Assembly (NCBI GenBank): GCA_017507855.1 | Contig: JAFWAE010000039.1 | Location: forward strand, 1-40,529 | DNA from: Clostridia bacterium | Lineage (GTDB): Bacteria > Bacillota > Clostridia > Oscillospirales > RGIG5554 | Direction of reading: 5' to 3' | DNA length: 40,529 nt | In this document: one piece after another, positions 32,521 through 40,529 of the stretch | How the letters are laid out: the number at the start of each line of letters is the position of its first letter | How positions within the stretch are numbered: position 1 is the first letter of the stretch | Position numbers and translations under genes: made by a program | The notes under the pieces: model-generated | Database searches by the model: none | Told to the model about the DNA's origin: nothing | What the model saw: the letters and a program-made list of their open reading frames with translations, nothing else

Positions 32521-34047
32521 TTATTCGGCGATATTTTCTGCAATAAAAGCCGTGGCGGTGGAATGGTAGGAGCCGCTTTTGTTACCGCTGCAACGACTGT
32601 CCACCAACGAAACGGCCGTGCCGGAAAGAGTAGCGCCGTAACGTTCATTGTCGGTAAAGATACCGTTGCAGATCTGTGCATTGACGCATCCGATGATCTG
32701 CAGCCCGTTACCTTCGTTATTGGAGGCGGTGCAGTTGTTGATCTGCGTCCAGTTTCCGGTGGAAACGGACAGCCCGTTCCCCTTGCAGTCGCGGGCGACG
32801 ACCTCCTCCAGCTGGAACCAGTTGCAAACGGAAGCGGAAAGCCCCGTTCCGCAACGGGAAAATTCCGTCGACACGAAGCTGGCCAAATTGGCATTGCTGA
32901 TCTCAACGCCCGCGCCGCTACAGTTTTTCACCGTAACGCGATCCCACCAAACGGAGGCGATCTTATTGTAGACCATACCGTGCTCGGTCTTGCTTCCCGT
33001 GTTGCCTCCGATGACGGTGACGTTTTCCAGAATGTTGCCCGCCACTCCCTGTACGTAGATGGCAGAGAAGCCTTGAGTCAAAGAGTGTTTGGCGTAGCTT
33101 TGCGAGTTATCGATGAGGAGGTTTTTGAAGAAAATATATCCCTCCAGATCGTGGAACATGAAGGAGGTGTTGCGGTTATCAAGGCATTCCAGATCGTTGA
33201 AATGCATATACATCAGCGCGCTTTTTCCGTTTACGGCGCGGTGATTGTCGTCCTTAAAGATATGGTAAGCGTCCGTAAAGGTGCAATTTTCCACGTAGGA
33301 ATCCTGGATCCAGCCCGTGGAGGTGTTAAAATAGAACACGGTGGATTCCGCAGGCATGGCGGCGCAATCAAAGGCGAAGCCGTTTACCTTGAACGCGCCG
33401 TTTCCCGTGGAGGTACGGAACAGATACTCGGCTCCCTGAGCAATGCGCACGGGAATACGCCCCTCGGCTTCGAAGGAGGCGACCATAGCCATGCCGGCAA
33501 AGGTATCCATGCCTCCCAGCACGTAGGCTACCTCCGGAACGGGAACCTCCAGCTGATCAAAGCAGGCAAAGGCCTTTTTGAAGGCCTTCGTATCGTCGCT
33601 CACCCCGTCCCCCTTGGCACCGAACCAAAGAGGGTTTCCTGCGGTCACGGAGCGCACGGTGATTTTTCCCTCACCGGAAAAGATCTGCCCGTTTCCGACC
33701 CTCAGATCGGAGGAAATAATCAGAGAAGCTCCGTCATTGACCTGCAACACGGCGCCGTCCTCCATCGCCAACGTGATGGAGGCGGGCAATACGATATTTT
33801 GGTCGACCACGTAGGTGCCGGCCTTTAAAAACAAACGGCCGTGCTCTTTGGCGGCCGTTTTGGCGGCCGTTTCAAGGGCTGCGCTGTCATCCGTTACACC
33901 GTCGGCCTTGCACCAAAGGGCGGCGTCTGTATCCAGCTGTGTCATAATAATGCCTCCTTGTTGATCGGGGGAAGATGTAGGGGACGCGCAGGCGCTCATA
34001 AAGGCCAAGCCCAGCGCAAGACAAAGGCCACATACTGTCTTTTTCAT
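32521..34047 (-). CDS. Beta-helix lipoprotein B2 (pectate lyase superfamily-like)
   Basis: This 508-residue protein starts at ATG 34047 with AAGGGGA upstream. The signal sequence ends in a lipobox (MSAC) followed by a Ser/Pro linker. Two copies of the start motif are present: CKADGVTDDSAALETA (about 46-61) and WFGAKGDGVSDDTKAFKKA (about 141-159), the second after QIFSGEGK. Right-handed beta-helix repeats follow, often ending in Asn or Asn-Gly (NCSGAGVEISN, NCTASNNEGNGLQI). It resembles B3 over its whole length and B1 more weakly. It is encoded 13 bp after A2 in the same transcript. Activity is not shown by sequence. Confidence 0.85.
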   Translation of the reverse strand: MKKTVCGLCLALGLAFMSACASPTSSPDQQGGIIMTQLDTDAALWCKADGVTDDSAALETAAKTAAKEHGRLFLKAGTYVVDQNIVLPASITLAMEDGAVLQVNDGASLIISSDLRVGNGQIFSGEGKITVRSVTAGNPLWFGAKGDGVSDDTKAFKKAFACFDQLEVPVPEVAYVLGGMDTFAGMAMVASFEAEGRIPVRIAQGAEYLFRTSTGNGAFKVNGFAFDCAAMPAESTVFYFNTSTGWIQDSYVENCTFTDAYHIFKDDNHRAVNGKSALMYMHFNDLECLDNRNTSFMFHDLEGYIFFKNLLIDNSQSYAKHSLTQGFSAIYVQGVAGNILENVTVIGGNTGSKTEHGMVYNKIASVWWDRVTVKNCSGAGVEISNANLASFVSTEFSRCGTGLSASVCNWFQLEEVVARDCKGNGLSVSTGNWTQINNCTASNNEGNGLQIIGCVNAQICNGIFTDNERYGATLSGTAVSLVDSRCSGNKSGSYHSTATAFIAENIAE

Positions 34048-34060
34048 AAAAATCCCCTTA

Positions 34061-35623
34061 TTATTGTCCGTCGTAAACGGGGTATACGGCCTTGTTTTCC
34101 ACAATGGTGTTTTGAATGGTCACGCCGCTTCCCGTGAGCTTGGCAACTTCCTTGGTATAGGAGGAAATGAAGCTTCTGAACACCACGTTTTCGTTGCCGC
34201 CGCCGTCTGCAAAGGCGGCCATAGCGCCCGAGGTTGCCATATAGCTTTGGAAGGTAATATTCTTGCATCCCTCCAAGCGAAGGGCGTCGCCTCTGGACTC
34301 GCAGGAAAGAACACCGGTGAACTCCAAATTACTGCAATTTTTAAAGAACAGGTTTTCATAGGACAGGGTAATATCCCCGTTGCCGGTGGCTTTGAGGATC
34401 TCGAAACGGGAGTCGGTGAGATTTTCCGCGTAAATGCCGTAGGTGTGATAGGTGTAGGGCTGTACGTTTTCAAAATCGAAGCCGGAGCAGTTTTTGATGA
34501 TAAAGCCCGCTCCGCTGACGTACTCGGCCAAGGAACGGATCATGCGCACGTTGCGGCAATTCTCAAACACCGCACCGTGGCCGTCCAAATTTTGAGATAC
34601 CCACTTGGGGTCAAAATTGTAGCGGTTGGTGATGCTGGAAACGTGGGCGTCTCCGTTTACGTCAAAATGCTCCACCAGCATTTGGTTGATGTTGCGGAAA
34701 ATGGCTGCGGGCATGTTTACGCGGATGCCGAGCAGGGCGTCTTCGCGGCGGGTCACGGTGACCTCAATGAGAGAAAGGTTGCTGTCAAAATCGTACATAT
34801 CCAGCTGTACGCCGTTGGCGGAGCGGAAATCTACCGCATCCATCAGCAAACCGTTGATATGGTTGACACCGCTTTTGGCATCGCAAAGACCCACGCGGGC
34901 GTAGCTGACCCAAAGATTTCGCAGGACAAAGTCCTCCAAAGGTGTTTTTGCCGTGTCGAAATAGAAGCAAACGCTTCCTTCGGGAGCGGATTTCATGGAG
35001 ATATTCAGATTCTCCACGGTAATATGACTGCTTTGAAGAGTGAACAGACGGTTTGTTTCCTTTGCCGCATTGACAGATACTTTGGCAGCACCTACCCCCC
35101 GTAGGATCAGCGGGCGGGAAATGACGATGTCGGACAGCACGTAAGTGGCGTTGGGAACCAATAAAACGGGCAAAGCATCCACTGCCTTCTGAAAGGCCTC
35201 GGTATCATCCCGCCCGACGCCCTTGGCGCCGAACCATTGGGGATATCCCTCCTGATCCTCGCGGGTAAAGCGGACCGAGCCCTCGCCGCTGAAGATCTGC
35301 TTGGGCGAGGCGGTGACCGTTTCAGCAAAGGTTAGAGTACAGCCCTCTGCCACCTTCAGGCATAAGGAGCCCTCGAAGGTAACGGGAACGTTGATGGTCA
35401 GCGAATCGACGATGTTGGCCGTTTTTCCGTACAAAAACAGCTCTTTCCCTTCCTGTTGCGCCTGTTTGGCCGCATCTGCCAAGGCTTGGGTAGGATCTTG
35501 AGCATCGTCCAGATAGACGTGTAGCTGCAAGGTGTTCACATAGGTCCCTCCCGTCAGGTTTAAAATCAATAGTAACGCGAGACATGCGGTGATGATGTGC
35601 CGCAACCTTCGGAAAACGTGCAT
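34061..35623 (-). CDS. Secreted or membrane-anchored beta-helix protein A2
   Basis: This 520-residue protein starts at ATG 35623 with AAAGGA 10 nt before; the ATG at 35644 has no such site. It has a basic start and a hydrophobic helix (about 11-28) but no lipobox. The N-terminal module (about 30-130) ends in QIFSGEGSVRF. The second begins at PQWFGAKGVGRDDTEAFQKA, then a long beta-helix. A stretch of 50 residues (NRYNFDP to KNCSGF) has 43 identical residues in A3, while the N-terminal 100 residues are much less alike. It is the first gene of its two-gene unit. Confidence 0.83.
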   Translation of the reverse strand: MHVFRRLRHIITACLALLLILNLTGGTYVNTLQLHVYLDDAQDPTQALADAAKQAQQEGKELFLYGKTANIVDSLTINVPVTFEGSLCLKVAEGCTLTFAETVTASPKQIFSGEGSVRFTREDQEGYPQWFGAKGVGRDDTEAFQKAVDALPVLLVPNATYVLSDIVISRPLILRGVGAAKVSVNAAKETNRLFTLQSSHITVENLNISMKSAPEGSVCFYFDTAKTPLEDFVLRNLWVSYARVGLCDAKSGVNHINGLLMDAVDFRSANGVQLDMYDFDSNLSLIEVTVTRREDALLGIRVNMPAAIFRNINQMLVEHFDVNGDAHVSSITNRYNFDPKWVSQNLDGHGAVFENCRNVRMIRSLAEYVSGAGFIIKNCSGFDFENVQPYTYHTYGIYAENLTDSRFEILKATGNGDITLSYENLFFKNCSNLEFTGVLSCESRGDALRLEGCKNITFQSYMATSGAMAAFADGGGNENVVFRSFISSYTKEVAKLTGSGVTIQNTIVENKAVYPVYDGQ

Positions 35624-35661
35624 AGGGATATTTTCCTTTCGCATTTTTTATGGGTAAAACC

Positions 35662-35690
35662 ATTATAACAAAGAAAAAAACGGAATACAA
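35662..35690 (-). promoter_or_regulatory. Promoter of beta-helix unit 2
   Basis: Minus-strand TTGTAT (35685-35690), 17 nt, TATAAT (35662-35667). Confidence 0.8.
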
Positions 35691-35779
35691 TGCAAAAAAG
35701 ATCAAATATTATGCGGAGAATACGGATTTTGGACGTTTTTCTCTTGATAAAGCTTCTGCGCGGAAAATGACGGTCGCGC

Positions 35780-35807
35780 AAAAAAAGGGCAACGCATGGC
35801 GTTGCCC
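35780..35807 (-). terminator. Terminator of beta-helix unit 3
   Basis: GGGCAACGC (35787-35795) and GCGTTGCCC (35799-35807) form a 9-bp stem with a 3-nt loop, followed on the minus strand by TTTTTTT. It separates unit 3 from the promoter of unit 2. Confidence 0.9.
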
Positions 35808-35813
35808 CTGAGC

Positions 35814-37331
35814 TTATTCGGTGACGTTTTCCACCAGGAAGGAATTGGCGACAGAGGTGTAGGCGCCGCGAGGATTGCCTGTCATTTGGGTATTGAGCAG
35901 GGTCACGGATGTGCCGGAAAGGTTGGCTCCGTGCTCACCGTTTTCGGTATAGACACCTCCGTTGATCTGTGCATTGATGCAACCTACCACCCGCAGGCCG
36001 CAACGACCGTTTTGGGAAGCGTTGCAATTGTTCAACTGGGTCCACCTGCCGGAAGAGATGGTGAAGCCATCCGTTTTACAGTTGTTGGCTGTCACCCGTT
36101 CCAGCTGGAACCAGTTGCACGTAGAGGTGGAAATTCCCGTTCCGCAGCCGGAAACGTCCACGGCGACCAAGCTGGCCAAATTGGCATCGTTGATCTGAAT
36201 GCCGATGCCACTGCAGTTTTTCACCGTTATACGATCCCACCAGACACAAGCCAGGTCGCTGTAAACCATGCCGTTTTCAGAAGCTTTGCCCGTGTTAGCG
36301 CCGATGATGGTGACATTTTCAATAATGTTTCCCGCCAGACCGGAGATTCTGACAGAGGTAAAGCCCTGCTTCAAGCCGTGTTTGGTATAGCTTTGGGAAT
36401 TGTCGATGAGGATGTTTTTAAAGAAAATGAAGCCTTCCATGTCACGGAAAAGAATGGCTGTGTTTCGCCCGTCCTTGCAGACCAGATCATTAAAATGGAT
36501 GTACATCATGGCGGTCAGGCCGTTTACGGCGCTGTGATTGTCATCCTTGAAAACGTGATAGGCGTCGGTAAAATCGCAATTTTCCACGTAGGAATCCTGG
36601 ATCCAGCCCGTAGCGGTGTTGAAATGGAACACAGCGGAGTTTTCGGGCATGGCGGCACAGTCAAAGGAAAAGCCGTTTACCTTAAACGCTCCTTGCCCTG
36701 TTTTGGCACGGAAAAGATATTGTGCCCCTTGGGCAATGCGCACGGGAATGCGGCCTTCCACCTCGGGCGAGGCGGTCATGGCCATACCGGTAAAGGTTTC
36801 CAGTTCGCCCAGTACATAGGCCACCTCGGGCATGGGAAGCTCCAATTGGCTAAAGGAGGCAAAGGCCTTGCGAAAAGCCTCCGTATCGTCGGTAACACCG
36901 TCTCCCTTGGCACCGAACCAAAGGGGATTTCCCGTAATGACCGTGCGGGCGTTGACAATGCCCTCTCCCGCAAAGATCTGGGTGTTGGTGGCCTCCAGCG
37001 TGCCGAGAATATACAGGGTGGCTTCCTCGTGGAGTTGTAAAACGGCTCCTTTTTCCATTACCACCGTGACTGTGGCGGGAAGCACGACACTTTTATCCAG
37101 CACATAGGTCCCCGCCTTCAAAAACAGACGGCCGTGTTCAGCCTCGGCGGCAGCCGCGGCGGTTTTGAGCGCCTCACTGTCATCCGTTTTTCCGTCGGCT
37201 TTGCACCAACGGGAAGCATCGGTATCCAGCTCGCTGGAAAAAACTCCGCCGCCGTCGGTATTGGCGTTTCCGCAGGCGGCCATACCTATTAACAGGAAAA
37301 AGCAACAAAGGATCAATATGTATTTTTTCAT
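35814..37331 (-). CDS. Beta-helix lipoprotein B3 (pectate lyase superfamily-like)
   Basis: This 505-residue protein starts at ATG 37331 with AAGGAGG. The lipobox MAAC follows a typical hydrophobic signal. The two motifs CKADGKTDDSEALKTA and WFGAKGDGVTDDTEAFRKA are both intact, the second after QIFAGEG. A parallel beta-helix with Asn-rich turns (NDANLASLVAVDVSGCGTG) makes up the rest. It is close to B2: shared blocks include EVAYVLG, EGRIPVRIAQGA, GAFKVNGF, GWIQDSYVENC and ILIDNSQSY. It lies 13 bp after A3, the same gap as in unit 2. Confidence 0.85.
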   Translation of the reverse strand: MKKYILILCCFFLLIGMAACGNANTDGGGVFSSELDTDASRWCKADGKTDDSEALKTAAAAAEAEHGRLFLKAGTYVLDKSVVLPATVTVVMEKGAVLQLHEEATLYILGTLEATNTQIFAGEGIVNARTVITGNPLWFGAKGDGVTDDTEAFRKAFASFSQLELPMPEVAYVLGELETFTGMAMTASPEVEGRIPVRIAQGAQYLFRAKTGQGAFKVNGFSFDCAAMPENSAVFHFNTATGWIQDSYVENCDFTDAYHVFKDDNHSAVNGLTAMMYIHFNDLVCKDGRNTAILFRDMEGFIFFKNILIDNSQSYTKHGLKQGFTSVRISGLAGNIIENVTIIGANTGKASENGMVYSDLACVWWDRITVKNCSGIGIQINDANLASLVAVDVSGCGTGISTSTCNWFQLERVTANNCKTDGFTISSGRWTQLNNCNASQNGRCGLRVVGCINAQINGGVYTENGEHGANLSGTSVTLLNTQMTGNPRGAYTSVANSFLVENVTE

Positions 37332-37344
37332 GGTGGCTTCCTCC

Positions 37345-38904
37345 TTATTCAGCGGGGTAGACCGTGTAGGTCGTGTTGTCCTCGATGACGGCATTTTTGA
37401 TCGTGATGCCGTTACCTGTGAGCTTGGGGGCCTCTTTGGTTAGAGAGGAAACGAAGCTTTCGAAGACCACGTTTTCGTTCCCGCCACCGTCCGTCAGGGC
37501 TGCCTTATAGCCTGAAACGGACATATAGCTGTGGAAGATCATATTGCTACACCCTTCCAAGCGCAGGGAGTCTCCTCTGGATTCACAGGAAAGGACGCCG
37601 GTAAACTCCAGATTGTTGCAGTTTTTGAACACCAGGTTCTCGATAGGTAGGGTAATGTCACCGTTGCCGCAGGCCTTAAGGATCTCAAAACGGGAATCTG
37701 TGAGGTTTTCCGCGTAAATACCGTGAGTATGGAAGGTATAGGGCTGTACGTTTTCGAAATCGAAGCCGGAGCAGTTTTTGATGATAAAGCCCGTTCCGCT
37801 GACATATTCGGCCAAGGAGCGGATCATACGCACATTATGGCAGTTTTCAAAGATGATGCCGTGACCGTCCAGATTCTGGGCCACCCATTGGGGATCAAAA
37901 TTATAGCGGTCGGTGATGCTGGAAACGTGAGCGTCTCCGTTTACGTCCAAATGCTCCACCAGCATTTGGTTGATGTTGCGGAAAATGATGGCGGGCATAT
38001 TGACACGGATGCCGTTGTTCAGATCCTCGCGGCGGGTGACGGTGACCTCGATGAGGGTGAGATCCTTGTCAAAATCGTACATATCCATTTGGGTGCCGTT
38101 GGCGGTACGGAAATCCACGGCTTCCATGGTAAAGTCGGTAATGCGGTTGGTGCCGTTTTTGGCATCGCAAAGACCCGTGCGGGCATAGCTGACCCAAAGG
38201 TTGCGCAGTAAAATGTCCTCCATGGACGTGGAATCGGTGTCAAAATAGAAGCAAACACTGTTTTCCGGGGCATCCTTCAGGGTAATCTCCAAATTTTCGA
38301 TGGAGACCTGACTGCTTTTGACGGTGAACAGACGCTTGGTCATATTGGAGGCGGCCACGTACACTTTGGCTGCACCGATTCCGCGGATCTGAATGGGGTG
38401 GTCGATGATTAAGTCGGTGAGACGGTAGGTTGCGTCGGGAATCAGCAAAACAGGCAAAGCGTCCACGGCTTTCTGAAAAGCAGCGGTGTCATCACGGCCT
38501 GAACCTTTGGCGCCGAACCATTGAGGATATCCTTCTTGAGCACTCAAACCAAAGCGTACCTCGCCATTGCCTCCGAAAATGGTTTTTGGCACAGCGGTGA
38601 GCCTGTTTTCAAAGGTTAAGGTACACCCCTCCTCCACATTTAAGCAAAGGCCTCCCCCTATGGAAACGGGTACACTGATATTCAGCGAAGCATCAATGGT
38701 TACCTCACCGCCGAAAAGGAACAGCTCCTTGCCCTGCTTTTGAGCTTGGGCGGCTGCATCTGCTAAAGTTTTTGTTGCATTTTCCGCCTGCAGGTGCACG
38801 TAAAGTCCCTTGGAATTCAAGGGGGCACCTCCCGCCAATAGCAGACCTAACAAAAGTACGGCAGGCACGGCGGTCAACCAACGAATTTTTTGGCTAAAAC
38901 GCAT
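37345..38904 (-). CDS. Secreted or membrane-anchored beta-helix protein A3
   Basis: This 519-residue protein starts at ATG 38904 six nt after AAAGGAG. An N-terminal hydrophobic helix (about 9-25) lacks a lipobox. The first module (about 30-130) ends in TIFGGNGEVRF. The second starts PQWFGAKGSGRDDTAAFQKA, then beta-helix repeats such as NCNNLEFTGVLSCESRG. It is a near copy of A2 over the C-terminal two thirds. It is the first gene of unit 3 and lies downstream of the sugar-binding lipoprotein gene, from which a terminator separates it. Confidence 0.83.
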   Translation of the reverse strand: MRFSQKIRWLTAVPAVLLLGLLLAGGAPLNSKGLYVHLQAENATKTLADAAAQAQKQGKELFLFGGEVTIDASLNISVPVSIGGGLCLNVEEGCTLTFENRLTAVPKTIFGGNGEVRFGLSAQEGYPQWFGAKGSGRDDTAAFQKAVDALPVLLIPDATYRLTDLIIDHPIQIRGIGAAKVYVAASNMTKRLFTVKSSQVSIENLEITLKDAPENSVCFYFDTDSTSMEDILLRNLWVSYARTGLCDAKNGTNRITDFTMEAVDFRTANGTQMDMYDFDKDLTLIEVTVTRREDLNNGIRVNMPAIIFRNINQMLVEHLDVNGDAHVSSITDRYNFDPQWVAQNLDGHGIIFENCHNVRMIRSLAEYVSGTGFIIKNCSGFDFENVQPYTFHTHGIYAENLTDSRFEILKACGNGDITLPIENLVFKNCNNLEFTGVLSCESRGDSLRLEGCSNMIFHSYMSVSGYKAALTDGGGNENVVFESFVSSLTKEAPKLTGNGITIKNAVIEDNTTYTVYPAE

Positions 38905-38979
38905 AGGGGATCTCCTTTCATGATAAAAGAATCTCTGTGCACGGTTTTTTCAATCGAAATCAATAAAACATCTTATTTT

Positions 38980-39008
38980 ATTATACAACGGAGGAGCTTT
39001 TTTGGCAA
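38980..39008 (-). promoter_or_regulatory. Promoter of beta-helix unit 3
   Basis: Minus-strand TTGCCA (39003-39008), 17 nt, TATAAT (38980-38985). Confidence 0.82.
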
Positions 39009-39074
39009 GTATCCCGCTTTCAAAAAAAGGATATTTGGCAAATTATGAGAGGATAATCTTATTTTTTGTTTCAA

Positions 39075-39117
39075 AAAAACAAAAAAGCGCGTTCCCTTTT
39101 TTTAGAGAACGCGCTTT
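39075..39117 (-). terminator. Terminator of the sugar ABC binding-protein gene
   Basis: AAAGCGCGTTC (39084-39094) and GAACGCGCTTT (39107-39117) form an 11-bp stem, followed by TTTTTT and more T on the minus strand. It lies 17 bp after the stop codon. Confidence 0.9.
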
Positions 39118-39134
39118 ACGTGTTAAAGAGGGAA

Positions 39135-40529
39135 TTATGCGACGGGAATTTCTTCGGCTACGGACTGGTCGTACACCGTGTCTACGCCGATCTGGGCCAG
39201 CGTGCCGTAGCTTTCGTACATGGCACCAAAGTCGTTTTCGGAGATGATGGTGTCACGCAGGACCACCAGAGCCAGGGCGGTGTTGGGTTCAGCCATACCC
39301 ATGTAGGTCATAACGGGGTAGGCCGTCAGTCCGGGCATCCAGTAGTCCTTCAACATCTCGAAGGACTCCTCGTCACGCAGGTATGTGGTCTCGTAGTCAC
39401 TCAGCCAAGTGGGTTCCACTACAGCCTGAGCGTAGCAAGCCATGGCTTCCATCATGAAGGCGGATTCGTTGGCGTCTTCGGCAGTCAGGGGGATAAAGGT
39501 GGTGGGCAGGTGGTGGTCCATGTAAGCATAGTAGCCTTCCTGCTGTTCGTTCCACTTGGGCATGGGAATGAAGCCGAAGTCTTCCATCTCGCTCCAGAAG
39601 TTGATGGCACCGATGGGGGGATAGGGAGCAAAGAGCAGGCGGTTTTCGGGGAAGAAGACCTTGTAGTAATCCACCCAGTTGCCAATGGCGATGGTGGTGG
39701 AGTTGAGCACGTTCTTCAAAGCGTTGGCTTGTTCGGCATAGTCGCCGATGGCCAGCACGATGTTGCCGTCGGCATCCTCTTTATAGGTCTTTACGTCCAG
39801 ACCCATGGCAAAGGCGTAGTCCACGTCACCGCGGGGGCCGGCCCAGCCGTAAGTATCCAGCTCGTTCATCACGTTGTCGCCGTTGGAGTCAAAGGTGGCT
39901 TTGCGGGCATATTCGGTGAACTTTTCAATGGTCCACTTACCGTCGCGCACCATCTGGTACAGGTCGGGGATCTCCAACTCTGCGGCCAGGGTCTTGTTAA
40001 AGAACATACCCCAAGCCAGCTGCTGAGGCATGCCGTAGGCGCCGGAGACAAGCAGCTGCTTGCCCTTGAAGTTCCCTTCTTTAACAGTGCTTTGGATCCA
40101 GTAATCCTTGGAGAAATCCAGGTAATCCAGCTGGTTCATATCCTTGCAGTAGCCTGCCTGCACGAAATAGCCGGATACCCAACCCTTGTTTTCCACGATG
40201 TCGGCCCAGGGGTCACCGGTCATCAACACGGGGCCTGCGGTCTCGAAAATGGTGTGGTCGGAGGGAACAACGTCGAATTCGCAGTTAAAGCGATCGGCCA
40301 GGTACAGCCACATGTTGGCCTTTTCGATGTTCAGGTTGGAATCCTCAATGTTACCGGCCAAAATGTTGTCTCCGTCGATGATGGTGAACATACGGCCTTC
40401 AAAGTCCATGGCGGGCAAGCCGGCCTTGGCCAGAGGATCGTTGGGGTCAATGGTAGCAGGGGTGGTTGCGGGGGTCGTGGCGGGGGTAGTGTCACCGGTA
40501 GCGGGGGTGGTTGCGGGCTTGTCGCCGCA
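39135..40529 (-). CDS. ABC transporter extracellular solute-binding lipoprotein, family 1-like (5' end cut by window)
   Basis: The visible part is 464 residues and continues past the window edge. The first residue in view is a cysteine (codon 40527-40529) followed by GDKPATTPATGD and repeated TTPAT, the composition of a lipoprotein linker. This is therefore very likely the lipobox cysteine, with only the signal peptide missing. The mature domain resembles carbohydrate-binding family 1 proteins: MFFNKTLAAELEIPDLYQMV, WTIEKFTEYARKATFDSNGDNVMNELDTYGW and a late PNTALALVVLRD. It probably binds an oligosaccharide for an off-window ABC permease, or is an orphan. It lies next to the beta-helix genes, which may supply its glycan. 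Confidence 0.85.
   Translation of the reverse strand, partial: CGDKPATTPATGDTTPATTPATTPATIDPNDPLAKAGLPAMDFEGRMFTIIDGDNILAGNIEDSNLNIEKANMWLYLADRFNCEFDVVPSDHTIFETAGPVLMTGDPWADIVENKGWVSGYFVQAGYCKDMNQLDYLDFSKDYWIQSTVKEGNFKGKQLLVSGAYGMPQQLAWGMFFNKTLAAELEIPDLYQMVRDGKWTIEKFTEYARKATFDSNGDNVMNELDTYGWAGPRGDVDYAFAMGLDVKTYKEDADGNIVLAIGDYAEQANALKNVLNSTTIAIGNWVDYYKVFFPENRLLFAPYPPIGAINFWSEMEDFGFIPMPKWNEQQEGYYAYMDHHLPTTFIPLTAEDANESAFMMEAMACYAQAVVEPTWLSDYETTYLRDEESFEMLKDYWMPGLTAYPVMTYMGMAEPNTALALVVLRDTIISENDFGAMYESYGTLAQIGVDTVYDQSVAEEIPVA

Noticed and set aside
32521..38904. Phage tailspike genes
   Set aside because: Tailspikes share the beta-helix fold and the GAKGDGxxDD motif. However, these proteins have signal peptides or lipoboxes, and no phage structural genes are nearby.
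32465..39117. CRISPR-like or mobile element repeats around the beta-helix genes
   Set aside because: The repeated sequences are paralogous coding regions and separate terminators. No short spaced repeats, transposase, integrase or terminal inverted repeats were seen.

Overview
The window looks like chromosomal DNA of a low-to-mid-GC Gram-positive bacterium of the class Clostridia, probably uncultured and host-associated. This rests on several signs: a T-box leader in front of thrS, a glmS ribozyme in front of glmS, a clostridial-type HemZ, an FtsEX operon with a murein hydrolase partner, the CarD-IspD-IspF order, the exporter-MazG-HU-RqcP order, Gram-positive lipoprotein signals, and consensus sigma-A promoters (TTGNNN-N17-TATAAT) with AAGGAGG ribosome binding sites. 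No sporulation gene, phage, insertion sequence, CRISPR array, tRNA or rRNA was seen. Exact family placement is not possible from this sequence alone.

Layout from left to right (most genes on the minus strand). 169-2354: a three-gene polar amino acid ABC importer with its own promoter. 2454-5821: T-box-controlled thrS followed by a DUF3810 membrane metallopeptidase-like gene. 5816-8620: ftsE-ftsX-M23 hydrolase cell wall operon. 8663-9748: a PucR/CdaR-like regulator. 9909-13209: first of three two-gene units for secreted parallel beta-helix proteins. 13306-13973: HU and RqcP. 13986-22622: a long operon recJ-relA-hemZ-zinc ribbon-MOP exporter-mazG. 22655-23857: deoB with a long structured leader. 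24001-26048: carD-ispD-ispF, with a tight cluster of three DnaA-box-like 9-mers downstream of ispF. 26126-30303 (plus strand): a sugar nucleotidyltransferase fused to a degenerate phosphomannomutase-like region, then a small membrane protein and an OpgB/LtaS-like phosphoglycerol transferase. 30312-32457: glmS with its ribozyme. 32480-39008: two more beta-helix two-gene units. 39135-40529: a sugar-type ABC substrate-binding lipoprotein, cut by the window edge at its lipobox cysteine.

Most of the window is core metabolism and envelope building: UDP-GlcNAc supply (glmS), sugar nucleotide synthesis, lipid-linked precursor export (MOP exporter), cell wall hydrolysis (FtsEX-M23), isoprenoid synthesis (ispD/ispF) and stringent response (relA). 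The least ordinary part is the beta-helix family. Six homologous proteins of about 500-540 residues are arranged as three promoter-A-B-terminator units. Upstream gene A always encodes a secreted or membrane-anchored protein without a lipobox, and downstream gene B always encodes a lipoprotein. Units 2 and 3 are recent duplicates; unit 1 is diverged and sits 20 kb away. This repeated A/B pairing suggests the two proteins work together on the cell surface, possibly in binding or cutting polysaccharide, but the sequence does not show a specific activity.
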